Part shown: positions 24,588-32,770 of the stretch, in pieces | Layout of the letters: each line of letters begins with the position of its first letter | Numbering within the stretch: the stretch's first letter is position 1 | Assembly: GCA_000708835.1 (NCBI GenBank) | Contig: DF237736.1 | Span: 1 to 32,770 of the forward strand | From: Klebsormidium nitens | Lineage: Eukaryota > Streptophyta > Klebsormidiophyceae > Klebsormidiales > Klebsormidiaceae | Direction: 5' to 3' | DNA length: 32,770 nucleotides | Program-made: the position numbers and the translations under genes | Notes under the pieces: generated by a model | Database searches by the model: none | The model's input: the letters and a program-made list of their open reading frames with translations, nothing else | What the model was told of the DNA's origin: nothing

Positions 24588-27500
24588 TCATAAAGGGACG
24601 AGGTAACGATACTCGGGATCCGTCACTAGAATAAGAAGCACGTATCCAACCAGATTGAACAGCTTGTCTGCAGCCTGCATCGACCACATTCCCCAAGTCG
24701 TCCTCACAATCTTTCACTCACCTCGGGTTGAGGCTGCTCCAAACTGTCGTCTGCGGCCGTACCAACTTGTTGCCGATTCCCGTTTGCGCCTCGGGCCCTT
24801 GATAAGCGCCTTGCTTTAAGAATCGCCTCGTTCTCTCTGTATAAAAATAAGACGGCCTTATGACACTTGACGGCTTTCTGCTTATTCCAGAATGCTGACT
24901 GCAACAGGGTGGAAGTCGGGAGTTGTAGAGCCACGATACACAGGGGCAGCAATATAAGGAAGGCCTTCTTTCAACCCGTACTTTCAACCCGTAAGTGCTG
25001 GGAAGTCAGAGCATAAGACTTGAAAGCCCGAACTCGACAAGGAAGCAGAGTTAAGGGGCAAACTGCTTCCCCACGCTTCTTCAAAGGTTGGAGCCTTGCA
25101 AACGCAGAATGGCAGCCATCAAAGAGCAGCTTCTTTCGACTCACCCTGCTAATGGCCGAATGTCGCCAAAGCAGCCAAGGAACCCTTCCATCGCGTCTCC
25201 ATCGACCACAATCATCGGTGGCTTGCAATTTTTCATCGCTTCCTCTGCTTCTTTCTTCCTATCTAAACGGGATGTTGTGATATAAAAGACTCTGAGGTTC
25301 GGGGCTTTGGGACCTTTCGAGATGTTTGTGTGTTGCTGTAAGACTGTTTTTACTGCATTCTTTCCCCCTGTTCGTTTGCAACTGAAGATGTTAAGCGATA
25401 CCTCGCCGGTCTCTCCCAGCACTCGGGTGACATGTAGGTCAGCCGCTGTGCAGTCCTTCCCGCTTGCATAAGGATCCATTCTAAAGACCAGATTTAAATC
25501 GAGATATGACCTCGACAGCGGCTGGTTTCTTTCGTAGGGTTTGACTTCGACTAACCCGTCTGCGGGCACTTGCCATGTGTAGGCGTTATCGATCAAAGGA
25601 TCCCTCATGTACTGAAAGACTGACAAAAGCCTGACCTCAACCTCCTGCAACAAAAGGCTTCGAGTCAGAGCTGACTTGCTTCCGAGAGCGATGCTTCGCC
25701 ATGAGTGCAGTCACAGGGTCAGGACCAGGCACTACATGAGCAAACAGCTTCACGATGAGGCCCAACCCTTGTCCTCCTACTGACGTCTACTTTCCTTCTT
25801 CTGCGCTCCATCAAAACAGAGTCCAAGCAGCTTCCTGGAAAACCTCGCGTTTTCGGATGGCGGAGCGAATGCATACTCCAGCATCCATGACGTTTAGAGT
25901 TCCAAAGATTCGAGCACCTTTCGACAGATCCAACAGAAACGTGGATTGGGTTAAGAAAAAGAAACCATGACGCTCAGCAGATCGAGTCTCGTCGTGGAGA
26001 CAAGCTCAGCGTACCTCGTTCAAAGTCGATTCTGCAGCAATAGCTGTGGGGTAGAGATCTCTCAGGCGTTTTCGCACGCTCTCCGGAGCCGATGCTGCCC
26101 CTGTGTGCAACCGCTCCAACTCCAGGACGAGCCACGAGAGCACCGCTTCCCTCGCAGACACCATCTCCTCCAGACGCGTTCCGTCAAGCGCTCCACCGCA
26201 GCCTAAGTCCCATAGCAGGCCTAACCCTGGCACGCTGTCAAGCTGCCCCAATCTTTTGAGCTCCCGGATAACTAGCTGCAGCAGGTAATACGGCATGGTG
26301 AGCCGTTGAACCGACTGCTCCTCTAAAACCTGTCGAGTCCCCAGCCTATCTTTCGCCCCTTCCTTCACCTCCTTCACCTTCTTATGGATCAGCAATCGTC
26401 TTTTCGCCTTCGCTGCTTCCGTGAGGTACGGCATGGTCAGCTCCAAAATCTGTTCTAGCTTCCGCTCAGGGTCTCGGCCCACTAGCATTGTGGTCTGCTC
26501 GATCGGGTAGGCTACCAAAACCATGCTAACGAGAACTTTCGCAACCTCCACCCCCCCCCAGCGCTCTATCAGGTCGCTTCCCCTGAACCATATCTCAACC
26601 TCTTCTTCCACATACGGCTCCATGATTGCCGCCAGCTTGGCGTAGATCCCGGGGGCTGCAACCTCTGGTAGCCGCTCCCAAAATGCAGGTCTGACAGCCG
26701 CTCTCGCCACTGCCATAAGATAACGGGGAACGCCCCCAGCTTTCGCAAGAAGGAGGCGCACGGGACCGCTATAAACGAACTCGAAGATCTTGTCGGCTTC
26801 AGAGGGGTGCTTTGAGAGCATCACGCTTTCCACGAAGGCGGCTGGCAGCTCCCCGTCGTCCCGCAGCTCCAAGAGGTCGTGCATCTTGGCGGCGCCGTAC
26901 TCAGTCAGCTCGAAGGAGCGTTGCACCTTGTGCAGGTTGGTCCCCATTGGTATAAACATGAGAGCTGCAATCAGAGAAGCGGCAGGAAGGTTGGTCATCT
27001 TATATTACTAAACGTCCCAATGGAAGCAGCCAGCATCACACAAGGTTTAACACTTCAGAGCTGATAGACAAGATAAACAAAGCACAATCTGCATCACATA
27101 GAAGTAACTGCCAGATAGATGCTCTCTGCAGCGCTTCACAGCGTGCAGAATATTGAGAATGAACCTTGACACCCTAAAAAGGCAGCCCGCTACTCTCAGC
27201 AACCGACCTATCAAAATCAAACGGAAGCCAATGTGGTTCTGTCCAGACTGGCTTAGAGAGCAACGAATACTTAACATCAGATGCTAACGGCTGCATCACT
27301 GGAAGTGCCCATAATCTTTCTCCAGAAAGCGGGGTGGAAGCACATCTTACCATGGAAATCCTTGCCAGAGTACAGGGACTTGTAGTCGCAGACGGCTTTT
27401 AGGATTGTCTTCAGCGCCGTCTGCGGATCAATCTTGCAGAGTCGCTCCAGTTTAGATGCCGCCAGCTGAATCTCGTCCATGACTATGATGCTTGCTAGCA

Positions 27501-29452
27501 CGGACTGCTCAGGGAAGCCTCCTTGTTCGCGGACCAGTTTCGCCCGCAGGCGGCACACGTTCTTGATGGTAAATAGCTGCTCCAGCCTCTGCAAGCAGCA
27601 AAAGGAAGTCAGACACATGCCTTCATCAACCAGCTCGCGGAGTCAAAAGCAAACCAGACTATGAGAGCTGCTACGACCTTATTCTGCAACCTTGATTGGA
27701 CTAAAAGTGGAGACAACCTCACTGACAACCCTGCTTAGTGAGGAGCATCTGACACATCACCCCGTCGCAGCAACCTGGATAAACCCTTCCAAGTCTTCCA
27801 GAGAAGACTGCCAAAGCATCAACCAATATCCAACTTATCTTATGAATCCTGCCGTCATCACCTAGGGTCTTTTAGTGAGCTCAACATACTGCGCCGCAAA
27901 AGAATGAGTGCATATTCTCACCTTGGTTGTGATGACTGTCCGCAGTTCTACCGCCGTGAAGTTGAAAAAGAGGGAGGCGTACAGGCGGAGCCCAATCGCC
28001 CGATCTGCTGCCTTGGCATCGAAGCGCCCGTTGGTGCAGTCAGCCAGTGTGAATTCCCCCCCGGTGCCATTGAACTCCATGTAAGCGTAGCTGATACGGC
28101 CTACAGGAATCACAAGTGGTCGATAAACATCAAGAAAAGGAGAGAACATTACCAGGCACGCAACAGGTGCACTTGCAGAGCAGCTCTGAATACCCTTTGC
28201 TAAGAGGAGTTTGTTGACAGGCCAACATAGTGGAGCTGCTTAGAGCTTTTTCTCACCACTGTCCAAGAGGCGGACGCCGTCTTCCAGCTCCCGCACATCA
28301 ATGTTGATCTTCAGGTTCTTCAGGGCCGCAAGAAGATCCCGATGCTCCAGCAGTAAACCAGCTAGGAGTCCCACACTGCCTTTCGTGATCTCCTCACCCA
28401 ACCTGGTCTTGCCAATCCCAGGACCTCCTTGCCATGGAGACGCGTGAACTTGGTCCCGCGGGATCCTGCGCCCTGCATAGAAGTCATTGGTGCGGAGCGT
28501 AGCCATCAGCTGCAGAGAAGGGTAACTGCATCAGTCACAAGAAGATTGCCAAAACCTCTGTTTAGGACCCCCAGAAGTCAGACTGCCTGCAGGAAATTTA
28601 TCGTAGACAGAGGAAGAGACAACTGTTCAGCATTCATCCATAGATGCCCCTTGGAGGTCTTTGAACAAGCAAAGGAACAAGGACGTGAAAGTAGTAGGCC
28701 TCTGAAGTCCAATCACGAGGGACTTACTTCTTGAAGAACTTCTAAGACTTCTGCTTCTCTGCCCACAAACATCGAAACCTCTGGCTCCGGAGGGACTCTC
28801 TGAAGATGTTGCGATAGGATCGCATGAACAGCTTCCAAGTCACGGCAGGAGCGCAGCCTGACACATAGGGCAAGCGAAAAGTAAGGACCATAGAGGAGGG
28901 AGAAGTGGTGCGCCGCTACGCAATTGACCTTTGAGTGCAATGATGGACTAAGCATCAGCTGTAGACTGCAGGATGCTTTCTTACGCAACTACAGCAATGT
29001 TCCCTGTCAGTCAAATCATCAACTGCAGTCTACTTTCAACAAGCACCAGGGGAGGCGAAATTGAAATTCACAGGGAATGAGCCTCAGAAACCCTAAGAAC
29101 CTTCTGAAGTGACTAATTCTTAGGAGTCCTACCTCCTGATGATTCCCTGGGTATCTTTGCCCTCAGCATCGCCTGCAAAGAAACCGCCCTTCTCAGCGGT
29201 GACTCTCAGCCTATTAGCTGCTACCGTCTGGACATGGACTCTTTCTCGCAGCAGACTTTGCCTACCTAGACTGACAGGAGGTGGTGGTGGTGGTTTTACT
29301 CGAGAACGGAAGAGTGGCGGATGTACAAGACTGTGCAGACCTGCTGCAAAGCACCCGACAGGAGTGAGTCTGCAAGAGAGAGTGGATGGGGAAACCTCAT
29401 GTCTGTGTGAGAAGGGACGTGCTTGAACCACCTGTGTGGCTGGGCACGACAT
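24588..29452 (-). CDS. STAND/Crinkler-RHS-like P-loop NTPase with nuclease-like C-terminal region, nine exons
   Basis: Exons (minus): 29452-29133, 28857-28728, 28509-28257, 28100-27922, 27588-27351, 26964-26015, 25644-25145, 24836-24722, 24674-24588 (TGA). All eight junctions are GT-AG and all phases agree, giving 923 residues without a lesion. Residues 1-52 are Ser/Arg-rich with one acidic residue, a possible organelle leader, followed by a Pro run. MFVGREAEV at 136-144 precedes Walker A GGPGIGKT (178-185); IIVMDE at 328-333 fits Walker B. FIPMGTNLHKVQRSFELTEY opens the 316-codon exon. The C-terminal part has ADLHV (Asp759) and NIFSCKRT (Lys780), a spacing that could be a degenerate D..(x)xK nuclease centre; it ends YVLLILVTDPEYRYLVPL. 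NTPase plus REase-like end is the plan of Crinkler/RHS-type proteins, but FVGRE also fits STAND NTPases. Function is not established. Confidence 0.7.
29281..29294. repeat. (GGT)n microsatellite encoding a proline run
   Basis: Four to five GGT units; on the minus strand they encode the Pro run in exon 1 of the NTPase gene. Confidence 0.8.
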
Positions 29453-29852
29453 TGCGAAGACTTGTGATACTATTGCAGTAGCGACTGTCTGAAAGCCTGC
29501 ATCTAGGCAGCTAGGGTGGTCAAGCGGCACCTGGTGGAAGCAGCCACTGCAACTTGTGCAAGTTCTCAGGCTTCCAACTTTTCTCAAGTTGGAGTGGAGT
29601 CAGGAGTCGAGACTCGAGAGTCGGTCCTCTGCAATGAAAAAGCCTCGGCCGATCGGAAGGCTTTTCAGATCGTGGTTTTGGCCATAAAAACAACGATCGA
29701 AAAATCCGGGAAGTCGCAAAACTCGATTTTTCGAAGCCCAGTGTGGAAAGGCTTTCCGAGCGATTCCTCAAGAAAGAGGGCTTCTCCAAAAAGCCCGGAA
29801 CCACGAAGTCGCTCAGTGTGGAGGCCGCCCAGGAGTCCTCTGCAATCTACAT
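29453..29852 (-). promoter_or_regulatory. 5' flank of the NTPase gene
   Basis: No supported ORF. The minus frame of exon 1 is open upstream to 29587 but without ATG, so 29452 is the first usable start. A palindromic patch around 29693-29735 (CGATCGAAAAATCC ... ACTCGATTTTTCG) is visible. Confidence 0.35.
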
Positions 29853-29916
29853 GACAACTAACATAAAACTGGCCAATCTCGAGCCGCCACGTGTCCCCCA
29901 CTTCCGTCTGAGCCGG
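29853..29916 (+). repeat. Diverged G-box repeat, copy C
   Basis: ACAACTAACATAAAACTGG followed by CCAATCTCGAGCCGCCACGTGTCCCCC-type sequence (written here in part) matches the 105-bp core around its CACGTG. Only the central part is conserved. It lies about 400 bases upstream of the NTPase gene's start codon. Confidence 0.7.
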
Positions 29917-30162
29917 TGGCCTCGGTTGTCCGCTACGGGTCTGGCCCGACCGGATCAGTTTCCGAGTGGGGCAGTTTGAGTCGGAGGGCCAAAATTCGGG
30001 CCGCACGTTGAATTACGTATACCACCGGTGAGAGGGCCAATATATATTCCGCCAAAAACTCTGCCCCCACGTTGCATTACGTATTACATTCTGGTGTAAT
30101 TTCGGTACGTATCAGCGTCTCCTCGCGACACGTGTACGTGTTTACGGTACCTTTGGGTACGT
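29889..30162. promoter_or_regulatory. Cluster of nine ACGT cores
   Basis: ACGT occurs at 29889, 30005, 30015, 30069, 30079, 30107, 30130, 30136 and 30159; about one would be expected by chance. Several have G-box/ABRE-type context (CACGTG, TACGTG). Two lie in a repeated unit, CACGTTG(A/C)ATTACGTAT at 30004 and 30068. A TATA-like CTATAAATTC follows at about 30220 on plus, and the minus-strand NTPase gene starts at 29452, so the cluster could serve a bidirectional promoter. ACGT cores are bound by plant bZIP and bHLH factors (known); use here is inferred. Confidence 0.55.
30004..30086. repeat. Pair of CACGTTG(A/C)ATTACGTAT units
   Basis: GCACGTTGAATTACGTATACC at 30003 and CCACGTTGCATTACGTATTAC at 30067 are about 64 bases apart in direct orientation, each with two ACGT cores ten bases apart. 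Confidence 0.75.
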
Positions 30163-30446
30163 GGACGCTTCTGAGGCCTTTGCGACTCGACAAAATTTTG
30201 ACCAGGCGGCAGCCTCCGCCCTATAAATTCCAAATTTGCAGACGCAAATTCTCAGTCCCAGTTTCCATACCTTCCCAACAAGCACCAAACCGCCTACTCC
30301 GGACCCACTGAAGCGCCGACCAGTACTACTTGCGAGCAAGAGCCTGATTCTAAAACAACGAAAGTGTGATTTGAGTGCCATACCTTTCAATAGAAGCCGG
30401 CGCTCGGAAAGGGGCCTGCCCGAGCCAGCCAGGAGCCAACCATGCC

Positions 30447-30515
30447 TACAACTAACCAACAGATGGATCTTCCGGGCCGCCACGTGTCCCACCACCGAAG
30501 AAGCAGGCTGTCCCT
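30447..30515 (+). repeat. Diverged G-box repeat, copy D
   Basis: ACAACTAACCAACAGATGG, then GGGCCGCCACGTGTCCCACC, then CCGAAGAAGCAGGCTGTCC follow the order of the 105-bp core, with about 12 bases deleted in the middle. Copies C and D also share GCC(C/A)AGGAG words just upstream, so they may form a subfamily. Confidence 0.75.
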
Positions 30516-31053
30516 TAAATTTCCCAGTTGTGTGTCGCCCGGTCTGCCATGGGTCTGGCATTCCACGGGGGCTGCCGAAACACTAGTCGGTAGAGAATCG
30601 TCTCCGTGCCTGGTTCGGATTGCAAAGGCTTTTGAAATGTGCAAATATATTTGCGTCCATAAGTAGGAGTCCTGTTCGATTTGGGTATGTGTTATTTAAA
30701 TATGTATACCAAGATACCTATTTTCATCTGCTTCGATCCTACCAATATTGCTTCGGCAATTTTTATATGTCGATACGGAGTCTTTGGTCTCGGATTTGCG
30801 CTGCCAAACCTGAAGCTGGAGTGGGCCACTTGTCAGCATTTTCGCCAACTTGGGTGAGTCAGCTGAGCTAGAGTCTGGTAAGTTCGCGCCAAGACTCATC
30901 AATCAGCAGGGACATCAGGAACATCAGGGACACATGCTCAGACTGTCGGTCCACTTCGTGCTAGGGCAGGACTGCCATTTGTACTAGTAGCTATCATCAC
31001 TGACCAAGTTCTAGCTGCTGTGAAGTTTTTAAGAGCAGCAAAACTCTGGTCTT
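30516..31053. other. No supported gene
   Basis: No convincing exons. A minus frame (31183-30938) is coding-like, with VPGGHGFATTNLLAEVTYEN, but has no recognised family and conflicts with the plus-strand candidate at 31054; only one of the two can be right in the overlap. Confidence 0.3.
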
Positions 31054-31574
31054 GTGGAAGATTCGCGTTCTCGTAAGTCACTTCAGCAAGCAGATTGGTC
31101 GTTGCAAACCCGTGGCCGCCCGGTACAGATCGCTTTCCATAGATTGACATCTGATCCCCGGGCCGACCAAAAACTCCAGTCAAGGCACGGAGAGCAGCCA
31201 GCAGACTGCCTCCCTCTCGGTGGTTTTCAGACTCAGTTGGCAGGCGGCCGTCTAATCAGCTGTCACAGTTGCCACATGCTGGTATTGTCAGGTAAGTACA
31301 GATATTCATCCTTTCTGCACCTCTGAAGGAATAGAAACGGCGTTCAGCAGACGCCACCATGTAACTTCACTGAGGTACCAAAGCGTCAAGAGTAATATCA
31401 AAGTCCAACTTTCGTCTTGCAGAATGCGTTCAGTCGGATGTCAATTTGGGCCGGAGGCTCGTGGATGTCTGGTACTTTCCAGCGGAACCGGGCGCTCTGC
31501 TTCATATGAACAGTCCTCTTTCGCTTGTGATCGCTTCATTTTACATCGATGTGTCCGCCACTCTTTCTGGCTGA
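31054..31574 (+). CDS. Candidate two-exon gene fragment, unknown product
   Basis: An open frame ends at 31291 with a good donor (GTCAG/GTAAGT). After a short intron, TCTTGCAG precedes an exon 31423-31574 whose phase agrees (1 to 2) and which reads GRRLVDVWYFPAEPGALLHM followed by a hydrophobic stretch and TGA. The second exon looks coding. The first is weak: the frame begins without a clear ATG and upstream exons may be missing. No family recognised. Confidence 0.3.
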
Positions 31575-31840
31575 ACACATCGATCAATAGCACACCATCG
31601 TAGAGTGTACGCAGGGCATTGTGGAGGCGGAAGAGGCAACGTCAGGGTGGCCACAATCGGCAGATAGAGTAGGCTAACAATCAGTAGATGACTGAAGGAG
31701 TGGATCACTTGGGTGGTTTCGGCTCCAACGACGGACTTGAAGCTGGTTGAATACTTTCCCAAGATGGGGCCTGCACTTAATCAGGGGCAAGGTTGCGCTA
31801 TGCATGGCAAATTACTCAATGTTGAGACAAGGAGCGCCCT
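31575..31840. other. No supported gene
   Basis: A minus frame at 31762-31541 overlaps the second candidate exon and has no motif. Nothing else seen. Confidence 0.3.
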
Positions 31841-31854
31841 TCAGGATTTCTGAG

Positions 31855-32125
31855 GTGGACAGTTGGGACACCAAGGACAGCAGGGACACTCATCGGCACA
31901 CATAAACGTTCCGGTTGGAACAAAGAGTCTAGAGACTGTAGTTTTGATCGAACATGATGTTGCTTGGGACACATGGACACTTCGGACACCGAGGACACCA
32001 GGGACACTCATCCGCACACACAAACATTCCGGTCGGAACGAAAAGTCTAGACACAAAAGCTTGCGATGCATAGTTTGTGCTCGAACAGAAGTTGCTTGGG
32101 ACACATGGACACTTGAGACACATGG
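31855..32125. repeat. Diverged tandem repeat, about 118-132-bp unit, encoding Cys-Pro peptides
   Basis: GGGACACTCATC(G/C)GCACACA begins at 31883 and 32001, and TTGCTTGGGACACATGGACAC at 31960 and 32092; the second unit has about 14 extra bases. On the minus strand each unit encodes FVPTG(M/T)F followed by CADECP and a run of CPxCPxCP. A partial third unit follows (GGACACTTGAGACACATGG). Confidence 0.75.
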
Positions 32126-32336
32126 ACACTTGGGAATTGACGAGTCGTGTTTGTTCCGCGAGAGTCTCTACTTTTGACAGGGGGCGTCCGGAAAGTAGGA
32201 TGTCAACTTGGATATTGGTGTGGTTGCCATTGGTTGTGTCGCTGATACCAACGCTTTGCTCAGTTCGTTTTGTGATGACTGTCCATGAAGGGCACAGAAA
32301 GCGACACGTGCTTTGAACACTGTGAAACTCCTGCAT
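31929..32336 (-). CDS. Small ORF with Cys-Pro repeat, doubtful gene
   Basis: From ATG at 32336 the frame runs 135 codons to a stop at 31929. The first 80 residues are ordinary in composition; the rest carries CLKCPCVPSN and CADECPWCPRCPKCPCVPSN from the tandem repeat. CxxC arrays of this kind can bind metal, but here they may simply reflect repeated GGACAC words. No homologue recognised; no splice or promoter evidence. Confidence 0.25.
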   Translation of the reverse strand: MQEFHSVQSTCRFLCPSWTVITKRTEQSVGISDTTNGNHTNIQVDILLSGRPLSKVETLAEQTRLVNSQVSMCLKCPCVPSNFCSSTNYASQAFVSRLFVPTGMFVCADECPWCPRCPKCPCVPSNIMFDQNYSL

Positions 32337-32345
32337 GGTGGCCAA

Positions 32346-32770
32346 CCGCTACCTCATCTGACAGCTCTTCTCGCGTCCTCCTTATATGCAGAATCAAGTA
32401 GCCGAAGTCTTGTTGATTCAGGAGAACAGAAGAACATTGATCAGAGACTGCAGCTTCAGTCGTCTGGAGCACTTTGATGGCAGCTGGCAGCAGTGATCGT
32501 AAGTGCTCTAATTTTTAGCAGCGACATACCACGTGGTTGGTGTCCAGATCAAAATGACAGGAGAGCAAGAAAACGACCAGTTTTTGGGCATGGTAAGCGA
32601 TCTGAGCCGTCTGCCAGATTTGAGTTGAGTAGCTCAATCAACAGAATTGTTTCTGCCAAAGGTTCGCCACACTTTGCTAATGGATGGATGTAGTTGGGCT
32701 GTGACGATTCGAGTCTATGAATCTTCATATCGAACTCGTCCCAGTATATTGTCCGCGCGCGTATGGCGTA
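32346..32770. other. No supported gene at the right edge
   Basis: Frames at 32472-32260 (minus) and 32493-32693 (plus) are short and unassignable. A gene cut by the window edge cannot be excluded. Confidence 0.3.

Overview
The window looks like nuclear DNA of a streptophyte (green-plant lineage). Three genes can be assembled from exons joined by GT-AG introns of about 0.1-1.7 kb, and one is an orthologue of NCA1, a catalase-activity factor that I know only from plants. Mixed GC content, many introns and old cut-and-paste and LINE transposon debris would fit a bryophyte or streptophyte alga better than a compact angiosperm, but this placement is an inference.

Layout. 1-1,500: decayed C-terminal part of a CACTA/Plavaka-like transposase. 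1,500-6,100: no convincing gene; two GC-rich islands and a 5'-truncated LINE ending in a TTGA tail. 6,114-12,637 (minus): complete six-exon APS kinase with a putative plastid transit peptide; two introns-worth of repeats inside. About 12,925-13,585: long inverted-repeat element just upstream of it. 13,885-20,440: a block bounded by two identical 105-bp repeats, holding a GC hairpin array, a SANT-like ORF (14,648-15,355, minus) and a damaged DDE transposase gene with a zinc ribbon (16,143-19,819, minus). 20,652-23,191 (plus): NCA1-like RING gene with two homopolymer frameshifts and a strong hairpin after its stop codon. 24,588-29,452 (minus): intact nine-exon gene for a 923-residue P-loop NTPase with a nuclease-like C-terminal region, resembling STAND or Crinkler/RHS-type proteins. 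29,850-30,230: dense cluster of ACGT (G-box/ABRE-type) cores. 30,900-32,770: only weak gene candidates and a diverged tandem repeat encoding Cys-Pro peptides.

How it fits together. APS kinase (sulfate activation) and NCA1 (catalase activity) are ordinary housekeeping or stress genes. The rest is accessory: transposases, fragments and small repeats. The most unusual items are a mobile 105-bp repeat that carries a G-box and sits within a few hundred bases of the 5' ends of NCA1 and the NTPase gene, and the NTPase-nuclease gene itself. Exon boundaries were read by eye from splice signals and phase agreement; no alignment or transcript data were available.
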